This document shows, in pieces, positions 1-4,399 of a stretch of 7,943 bases of DNA. This DNA comes from Flavobacteriaceae bacterium (GTDB taxonomy: Bacteria; Bacteroidota; Bacteroidia; Flavobacteriales; Flavobacteriaceae). The stretch is from assembly GCA_002691265.1 (NCBI GenBank), contig NZHJ01000013.1:5263-13205 (forward strand), read 5' to 3'. Each line of letters begins with the position of its first letter. The stretch's first letter is position 1. The notes beneath the pieces were generated by a model. The model did not search any database, was not told where the DNA came from, and saw nothing but the letters and a program-made list of their open reading frames with translations. Made by a program: the position numbers and the translations under genes.

Positions 1-1
1 C

Positions 2-700
2 TTAAATAAATTCTGATTTGAAGGATATAGAAAAAGAGGTTTTTAAATCATCTTTTAGTTTATTTATATCAATATAATCATCACCCAACTCTTTTTTCAA
101 AGAAGTGACGATATTGTTAGCAAGTCCACATGGAATTATGTTGTTAAAATAGTCTAAATTCACATCCACATTTAGTGCAAAACCATGCATAGTTACCCAT
201 CTGCTTGCTCTAACACCCATTGCACAAATTTTTCTTGGAAAAGGAGATTCAACGTCTAACCAAACTCCTGTTTTTCCACTATTTCTACCTCCTTCAACTC
301 CATAAATTTTCAATGTATTAATGACCGTTTCTTCAAGAAGCCTTAGATACTTATGAATATCAGTAAAAAAGTTCTCTAGGTCCAAGATTGGGTAGCCAAC
401 TATCTGACCAGGGCCGTGATAAGTAATATCTCCACCTCTATTAATTTTATAAAAACTAGCATTTTTACTTTTTAACTGATTTTCATCAATAAGAAGATTA
501 GAAATATTCCCACTTTTTCCTAATGTATATACATGCGGATGTTCAACAAATAGAAAATAATTAGGAGTTATTAATTCACTGTTATTTTTTCGATTTTTCT
601 TTTTAATTTCAACTATTTCGTCAAATAAGTTTTGCTGATAATCCCATGCATCTTTATAATCCATCACTCCTAAGTCAATAAATTTAATCTGCTTATTCAT
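2..700 (-). CDS. lipB: Octanoyl-[acyl-carrier-protein]:protein octanoyltransferase LipB
   Basis: LipB moves the octanoyl group from octanoyl-ACP to the lipoyl-domain lysine of 2-oxoacid dehydrogenase complexes and the glycine cleavage H protein. This is the first step of de novo lipoate assembly, before sulphur insertion by LipA, and it is cytosolic. The 232-aa protein is complete and of normal family length. Seen directly: the LipB signature RGGDITYHGPGQ at residues 88-99; the KICAMGVR segment with Lys157; and the IIPCGL segment with Cys191. Lys157 and Cys191 match the catalytic Lys/Cys pair known for the family. The ATG lies 2 nt after the stop of the YqaE-like gene, so the two are probably co-transcribed. 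No Shine-Dalgarno sequence is visible, as is usual for Bacteroidota. The stop is 1 nt from the window edge, so anything downstream cannot be judged. Confidence 0.96.
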   Translation of the reverse strand: MNKQIKFIDLGVMDYKDAWDYQQNLFDEIVEIKKKNRKNNSELITPNYFLFVEHPHVYTLGKSGNISNLLIDENQLKSKNASFYKINRGGDITYHGPGQIVGYPILDLENFFTDIHKYLRLLEETVINTLKIYGVEGGRNSGKTGVWLDVESPFPRKICAMGVRASRWVTMHGFALNVDVNLDYFNNIIPCGLANNIVTSLKKELGDDYIDINKLKDDLKTSFSISFKSEFI

Positions 701-702
701 TA

Positions 703-861
703 TTAATTTTTTGGGTTATTTAAAATTACAAGAGCAGCAATTACTCCAGGAACCCATCCACAGAGCCATAGAATAAAAACTATAATTATAGATCCACAAC
801 CTTTATCAAAGACCGCCAGTGGTGGACATAAAATTGATAAAAAAACCCTGAATAAACTCAT
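703..861 (-). CDS. YqaE/Pmp3 family small membrane protein
   Basis: A 52-aa protein read on the minus strand from the ATG at 859-861 to the TAA at 703-705. It has the plan of the YqaE/Pmp3 (PMP3, UPF0057) proteolipids: two hydrophobic helices, roughly residues 4-18 and 24-47, around a short polar turn. The family-typical segments PPLAVFDKGCG (13-23) and CGWVPGVIAALVIL (35-48) are visible. Eukaryotic Pmp3 affects membrane potential and salt tolerance; the role of bacterial members is poorly defined, so no specific function is assigned. It sits 2 nt upstream of lipB and diverges from lysS across about 100 bp, so it is probably the first gene of a yqaE-lipB transcript. Its short length makes it easy to miss, but the family match is clear by eye. 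Confidence 0.88.
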   Translation of the reverse strand: MSLFRVFLSILCPPLAVFDKGCGSIIIVFILWLCGWVPGVIAALVILNNPKN

Positions 862-877
862 AAAAAAAGAATTGATG

Positions 878-885
878 TAAATATA
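878..885 (-). promoter_or_regulatory. Possible -7 element for the yqaE-lipB unit
   Basis: On the minus strand this reads TATATTTA, one base off the Bacteroidota -7 consensus TAnnTTTG. It would place a transcription start roughly 10 nt upstream of the YqaE ATG. I see no TTG at the expected -33 distance. The surrounding sequence is so AT-rich that a near match could arise by chance. Confidence 0.25.
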
Positions 886-934
886 GTTATCTTTTAAAAA
901 TTAATACCTTATTCATTTTTATTTCAATTAAAAG

Positions 935-942
935 TATATTTG
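935..942 (+). promoter_or_regulatory. -7 promoter element for lysS
   Basis: TATATTTG is an exact match to the Bacteroidota -7 consensus TAnnTTTG. It lies 22 nt before the lysS ATG, implying a leader of about 15 nt. No clear -33 TTG is visible 19-21 nt upstream. The position in the divergent gap between yqaE and lysS supports it as the promoter of the lysS operon. Confidence 0.5.
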
Positions 943-964
943 TAGTTATAACAATATATAATCG

Positions 965-2656
965 ATGGAACTTAGTGAGCAGGAATTAGTCAGAAGGGAT
1001 AAATTAAATAAAATAAAGGAAATGGGAATTGACCCATACCCAGCAGAATTATTTCCCGTGTCAGATTACTCTATTGATATCAAAAATGAGTTTAAAATTG
1101 ATGAAAAAGTTGTTATCGCAGGAAGATTAATGTCTAGAAGAATCCAAGGTAATGCAAGTTTTGCTGAGCTTCAAGATAGTAAAGGAAAAATACAACTCTA
1201 TTTTAACAGAGATGAAATCTGCCCTGATTTCGATAAAACTTATTACAATGAATTTTATAAAAAATTACTAGATATAGGTGATATAATCGGAGTTGAGGGC
1301 GTATTATTTAAAACAAAGGTTGGAGAAAAAACTGTATTAGTAAAGAGCTTTAAGTTGTTGTCAAAATCATTAAAGCCATTACCCCTACCAAAGGAAGATA
1401 GTGAAGGTAATTTATATGATGAATTTAATGATCCCGAACTTAGGTTTAGACAAAGATATGTTGATTTAATTGTCAATTCGGGAGTTAAAGAAACATTCAT
1501 TAAAAGAACGTTAATAACAAATAGCATTCGAGAATTTTTAAATCAAAGAGAATATCTTGAGGTTGAGACCCCAATCCTACAACCAATCCCCGGTGGAGCA
1601 ACTGCTAGACCTTTTTTGACACATCATAATGCACTAAATATTCCTTTATACCTAAGAATAGCAAACGAATTATATTTAAAAAGGCTTATCGTGGGTGGAT
1701 TTGAAGGAGTATACGAATTCGCAAAAGATTTCAGAAATGAAGGAATGGATAGAACTCATAATCCAGAATTTACAATACTTGAACTTTACGTTTCGTATAA
1801 AGATTATAATTGGATGATGGATATGACTGAACGACTTTTAGAAAAAGTATCTATAGATTCAACAGGAAGTACTAAAATAAAAGTTGATAATAATATTATT
1901 GATTTTAAAGCACCATATAAAAGAATTTCAATTTTTGGTGCTATAAAAAAATTTACAGCAGTTGATATATCTAAAATGGACGAATCAATGCTGAGAAAAA
2001 CAGCAAAAGATTTGAATGTTGAAATTGATAGTACAATGGGTAAAGGAAAAATTATTGATTCAATATTTGGGGATAAATGTGAGCCAAATTTTATACAGCC
2101 TACTTTTATCACTGACTATCCAAAAGAAATGAGTCCACTTACCAAAGTTCACAGAAAAAATAAAGACTTAACCGAAAGATTTGAGTTAATTGTGAATGGT
2201 AAAGAAATAGCGAATGCTTACAGTGAGCTAAACGATCCGATAGACCAAAAAGAAAGGTTTGAAAAACAGCTTGAATTATCCAAGAAAGGAGATAAAGAAG
2301 CGGGTGAGTTTATTGATTATGACTTTTTAAGAGCTCTTGAATATGGAATGCCTCCAACATCTGGAATTGGAATCGGAATTGATAGGTTGGTAATGCTTAT
2401 GACCGATAATTCTTCTATTCAGGAAGTTCTCTTTTTTCCTCAGATGAGACCGGAAAAAAAGAAAGTTTCTTTGACAGAAAAAGAAGAGCTTATTTTTAAA
2501 ATTTTAAGTAATGAAAATCAATTATTAGTTGAAGTAAAAAATAAATCTGGACTTAGCAACAAAGCATGGGATAAATCAATCAAATCTCTTAGAAAACTTG
2601 AACTTGTTAAAGTTGAAAAAATTGAAAACGATATTTATATTTCAAAAATTAATTAA
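965..2656 (+). CDS. lysS: Lysyl-tRNA synthetase, class II, with C-terminal extension
   Basis: This cytosolic enzyme charges tRNA-Lys with lysine using ATP. The 563-aa protein shows an N-terminal OB-fold anticodon-binding domain at about residues 47-135 and then the class II catalytic core. Motif 1 is around 185-210 (REYLEVETPILQPIPGGA), motif 2 at 257-275 (FRNEG, then EFTILELY), and motif 3 at 467-479 (GIGIGIDRLVMLM), followed by FFPQMRPEK. Residues 501-563 form an extra tail beyond the usual end of about 500 aa. It reads like a small winged-helix domain, with a recognisable LSNKAWDKSIKSL segment, and my recollection is that Bacteroidota LysRS commonly carries such a tail. The start is secure: an in-frame TAA lies at 959-961, just before the ATG. 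It is the first gene of a probable operon, with the next gene 23 nt downstream. No key residue appears to be missing. Confidence 0.97.
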   Translation: MELSEQELVRRDKLNKIKEMGIDPYPAELFPVSDYSIDIKNEFKIDEKVVIAGRLMSRRIQGNASFAELQDSKGKIQLYFNRDEICPDFDKTYYNEFYKKLLDIGDIIGVEGVLFKTKVGEKTVLVKSFKLLSKSLKPLPLPKEDSEGNLYDEFNDPELRFRQRYVDLIVNSGVKETFIKRTLITNSIREFLNQREYLEVETPILQPIPGGATARPFLTHHNALNIPLYLRIANELYLKRLIVGGFEGVYEFAKDFRNEGMDRTHNPEFTILELYVSYKDYNWMMDMTERLLEKVSIDSTGSTKIKVDNNIIDFKAPYKRISIFGAIKKFTAVDISKMDESMLRKTAKDLNVEIDSTMGKGKIIDSIFGDKCEPNFIQPTFITDYPKEMSPLTKVHRKNKDLTERFELIVNGKEIANAYSELNDPIDQKERFEKQLELSKKGDKEAGEFIDYDFLRALEYGMPPTSGIGIGIDRLVMLMTDNSSIQEVLFFPQMRPEKKKVSLTEKEELIFKILSNENQLLVEVKNKSGLSNKAWDKSIKSLRKLELVKVEKIENDIYISKIN

Positions 2657-2679
2657 CTATATTTAAAAAAATTCACACT

Positions 2680-3000
2680 ATGAGAAAATTTTTATTAAGC
2701 TTTATTCTTTTAATCTTTATTTCGAGCTTTTTATACGCATTTAACGATTATAAATCAATTGAAGATGTTAAATCATTAAACTATGAATTATTTGAAGAGA
2801 TAGGTTTGGATGAAAATAAAATCAATTACGTAAGTAGAGTAATTTATTCAACCTATAAAAAGGCACAGTATATATCGTCTAATGGAGCTTCTCCACAAAA
2901 AGCGGTTACTCTAGACAAGGAAGCCGATGAAATGCTGCTGAAAGTATTATCACAATCTGAACTGAAAAAGTTTAACTCGATAAAACATAAACTAAAATAA
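2680..3000 (+). CDS. Small exported protein of unknown function
   Basis: A 106-aa protein not recognised as a named family. Residues 1-20 form a clear signal peptide: a basic MRK start, a hydrophobic core, and LYA before a likely signal peptidase I cut ahead of Phe21. There is no lipobox cysteine, so a soluble periplasmic protein of about 86 aa is expected. The mature part is charged and looks mostly helical. Two spaced segments, IGLDENKINYV (41-51) and VLSQSELKKF (89-98), recall the L-x-x-x-Q/E spacing of Spy/CpxP-like periplasmic proteins. That resemblance is by eye only and is not an assignment. The gene follows lysS by 23 nt and precedes the Smr gene by 6 nt, suggesting one transcript. 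I see no functional link to lysine charging, so simple co-transcription is likely. Confidence 0.75.
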   Translation: MRKFLLSFILLIFISSFLYAFNDYKSIEDVKSLNYELFEEIGLDENKINYVSRVIYSTYKKAQYISSNGASPQKAVTLDKEADEMLLKVLSQSELKKFNSIKHKLK

Positions 3001-3006
3001 AAGTTT

Positions 3007-3237
3007 TTGTTAAAAATTGATCTTCACGGATTTACTTACTCAAAAGTAAAAGATATTTTACCTAACTGGTTAATTAACAATTATAATCAAGGGGTTAATG
3101 ATTTTGAAATTATAACAGGAAACAGTGAACAAATGAAACAAATTGTAAAGAATATTTGTTCAGAAAATGGATTTAGAGCTGAGGATAATTGGAATGGTAA
3201 TTCTGGTTCTTTACTGGTTTCAATTGATAGGCTCTAG
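3007..3237 (+). CDS. Stand-alone Smr-domain protein (TTG start)
   Basis: A 76-aa protein consisting almost entirely of one Smr (small MutS-related) domain. Smr domains bind nucleic acids and are often endonucleases; they occur at the C-terminus of MutS2 or alone. Seen: the DLHG motif at residues 5-8, an amphipathic helix, the strand-turn segment FEIITGNS at 33-40, a second helix, and the closing strand GNSGSLLVSI at 64-73. The turn that usually reads H/TGxG is TGNS here, so one conserved glycine is missing. The start must be TTG at 3007: the stop of the preceding gene lies in the same frame only 6 nt upstream, and the next in-frame ATG falls well inside the domain. It is the last gene of the lysS unit. 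The fold call is good; nuclease activity is unproven. Confidence 0.78.
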   Translation: MLKIDLHGFTYSKVKDILPNWLINNYNQGVNDFEIITGNSEQMKQIVKNICSENGFRAEDNWNGNSGSLLVSIDRL

Positions 3238-3246
3238 ATCTACTTT

Positions 3247-3266
3247 ATTAACAAAGGACTGTTAAT
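3247..3266 (+). terminator. Possible weak terminator hairpin after the Smr gene
   Basis: Seven-base arms ATTAACA (3247-3253) and TGTTAAT (3260-3266) enclose a 6-nt loop, starting 10 nt after the Smr stop. A T-rich stretch follows, but without an uninterrupted U-run directly after the stem. The stem is AT-rich and weak, so this may only contribute to termination together with the stronger structure further downstream. Confidence 0.3.
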
Positions 3267-3329
3267 TTGTTCTCTTTACATTAAGTTTTTTCAATTGTAT
3301 TTTAAATTAATTTTGGCTTGATATTTAAA

Positions 3330-3425
3330 ATTCAAGATCATCAACAGAGTTTTGGTTCAGGCTATAATCAAACAATCCTCACTGGTCCACTACATTGATT
3401 ACACCAAAACGTTGATGACTTGAAT
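3330..3425. repeat. 96-nt long imperfect inverted repeat between convergent genes
   Basis: Four nested perfect arm pairs are visible: 3330-3336 ATTCAAG with 3419-3425; 3338-3345 TCATCAAC with 3411-3418; 3349-3356 GTTTTGGT with 3403-3410; and 3365-3371 TAATCAA with 3395-3401. This gives 30 paired positions. The interruptions fall almost entirely in the left arm (1 nt, 3 nt and 8 nt, against 0, 0 and 1 nt on the right), with a 23-nt apical loop. On the plus strand a T7 run (3430-3436) follows the structure. On the minus strand it begins right after the stop of the glucosaminidase gene and is followed by TTTT. The simplest reading is a bidirectional terminator or 3'-UTR stabiliser for the two converging transcripts. 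Its length and one-sided bulges are unusual for a plain intrinsic terminator; a small structured RNA or a decayed palindromic repeat is possible. Confidence 0.7.
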
Positions 3426-3426
3426 A

Positions 3427-4188
3427 TTATTTTTTTATAATAATCGTCTGACCAATCGTTAAGTCATTACCCTGTAAGTTATTAAGTCTTTTTATTGAAT
3501 TTACAGACATATTAAATTTTTCGGAAATAGAATATAGTGTATCTCCTCTTCTGACTTTATACTGTTTATTTTTTTTCTTTAAAACAATATTATCGTATTT
3601 GTAAAGCTCATATCTTTCAATTAAATCGATTAGCTTTTCTGGATATTTAGGGTCTGTTGCATAGCCAGCTTTTTTTAATCCTTTGGCCCACTGCTTGTAA
3701 TCGTCTCTTTTGAAATCAAAAAGAAATGAATACCTTCCTCTATTTGTTAGGAAAAGTGAGTGATCTCTATACGAATACTCGGGATTATCATATTTTCTAA
3801 AACACTCTTGTTCCTCGTCGTCATCATGATAGATTTTTTTACCATTCCAATCATGACATTTGATTCCAAAATGATTATTGGCTTGGACCGCTAACCTACC
3901 TTTACCTGCGCCTGACTCTAAAATCCCTTGAGCTAAAGTTATACTTGCTGGAATACCAAATTGAACCATCTCATCCATTGCAATATTTGAGTAATATTTA
4001 ACATAGTCCTCAGTATTCAAAATTTTAGGTACTATGATAACCTTTTTTGCTTTTTTCTTTTTTGACTTTTCTTTTTTGGTTTTTACCTCTTTTTTTGGCT
4101 CCTCTGATTTATTGTTGTAGATGACTCTTTTAGTTCCACAACCAAAGGTTAGAATTAAAATAATTAAGTATAAGAGAACTCTTTTCAT
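3427..4188 (-). CDS. Glucosaminidase-domain lipoprotein with C-terminal LysM
   Basis: A probable peptidoglycan hydrolase (GH73-like endo-beta-N-acetylglucosaminidase) anchored by lipid in the envelope. The 253-aa protein starts with a lipoprotein signal whose lipobox LTFGC puts the acylated cysteine at residue 17. A lysine-rich linker (about 31-49) follows, then the glucosaminidase domain at about 60-198. That domain contains AQGILESGAGKGRLA, with Glu91 as the expected catalytic acid, then NNHFGIKC and the late motif GYATDPKYPEKL. A single LysM wall-binding domain fills 209-252 (YKVRRGDTLYSISEKF through GQTIIIKK). The role is likely glycan-strand cleavage in wall growth or division; the exact bond cut is inferred from the family. 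It is divergent from the DUF5522-hutU unit and convergent with the Smr gene. Its stop abuts the long inverted repeat. Confidence 0.93.
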   Translation of the reverse strand: MKRVLLYLIILILTFGCGTKRVIYNNKSEEPKKEVKTKKEKSKKKKAKKVIIVPKILNTEDYVKYYSNIAMDEMVQFGIPASITLAQGILESGAGKGRLAVQANNHFGIKCHDWNGKKIYHDDDEEQECFRKYDNPEYSYRDHSLFLTNRGRYSFLFDFKRDDYKQWAKGLKKAGYATDPKYPEKLIDLIERYELYKYDNIVLKKKNKQYKVRRGDTLYSISEKFNMSVNSIKRLNNLQGNDLTIGQTIIIKK

Positions 4189-4203
4189 TACAATAACCTA
4201 GCA

Positions 4204-4211
4204 CAAAGATA
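4204..4211 (-). promoter_or_regulatory. -7 promoter element for the glucosaminidase gene
   Basis: The minus strand reads TATCTTTG, an exact match to TAnnTTTG, 15 nt upstream of the ATG at 4186-4188. It implies a very short leader of about 10 nt. It is the mirror image of the plus-strand element at 4235-4242. No convincing -33 TTG is visible. Confidence 0.5.
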
Positions 4212-4234
4212 ATCGAAATTATTATGTTTTAATT

Positions 4235-4242
4235 TATCTTTG
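4235..4242 (+). promoter_or_regulatory. -7 promoter element for the DUF5522-hutU-DUF4136 unit
   Basis: TATCTTTG matches the Bacteroidota -7 consensus exactly and lies 22 nt before the DUF5522 ATG. This is the same distance as the TATATTTG element upstream of lysS. It is the only good candidate promoter upstream of hutU, because the three genes of the unit have no room for internal promoters outside coding sequence. Confidence 0.55.
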
Positions 4243-4264
4243 GTACTACTATTGTTATTTATTT

Positions 4265-4399
4265 ATGGATAATGAAGATTTCTATATAACAGATGAAGGA
4301 TATAAATGTTTTACCGAAACATATCACCTTAAAAGAGGATATTGTTGTAAGAGCAATTGTAAACACTGTCCATATGGTTATAACCCTAAGATTAATTAA
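4265..4399 (+). CDS. DUF5522-type cysteine-motif mini-protein
   Basis: A 44-aa protein with the hallmark of the DUF5522 family, recognised from memory: F-T-E-x-Y-H-L-K-R-G-Y-C-C followed by C-x-x-C-P-Y. Here Cys27, Cys28, Cys32 and Cys35 form CC-x3-C-x2-C, with His21 and His34 nearby, plus an extra Cys15. The spacing suggests binding of a metal ion or an Fe-S-like centre, but that is inference and the family function is unknown. There is no signal peptide or membrane segment, so it is probably cytosolic. Its TAA is immediately followed by the ATG of hutU (0-nt gap), which indicates co-transcription and possible translational coupling. It is the first gene after the divergent promoter. Its small size makes it easy to overlook. 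Confidence 0.85.
   Translation: MDNEDFYITDEGYKCFTETYHLKRGYCCKSNCKHCPYGYNPKIN

Noticed and set aside
1255..1527. Minus-strand open frame inside lysS
   Set aside because: It lies wholly opposite the conserved lysS coding region and its translation has no recognisable motif. It is a shadow of AT-rich codon use.
1804..2112. Second minus-strand open frame inside lysS
   Set aside because: It overlaps the class II catalytic domain on the opposite strand, with no family features or promoter.
2680..3237. The exported protein and Smr domain as one gene broken by a premature stop
   Set aside because: Although in the same frame, the first protein has an export signal and a natural end, while Smr is a cytosolic nucleic-acid domain that is complete from DLHG onward. 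A fusion makes little biological sense.
3299..3331. AT-only inverted repeat (ATTTTAAAT with ATTTAAAAT)
   Set aside because: The arms contain only A and T in a very AT-rich gap with a 15-nt loop. This is expected by chance and too weak to call a terminator.
3349..3394. tRNA or tRNA fragment (GGTTCA and TGGTCCA segments)
   Set aside because: No cloverleaf can be drawn: acceptor, D and anticodon arms are missing, and the pairing follows one long hairpin instead.
3338..3418. The long hairpin as an integron attC recombination site
   Set aside because: The AAC...GTT ends and one-sided bulges are suggestive, but the boxes read CATCAAC and GTTGATG rather than RYYYAAC and GTTRRRY. The flanking genes are core genes, not cassettes, and no integrase is present.
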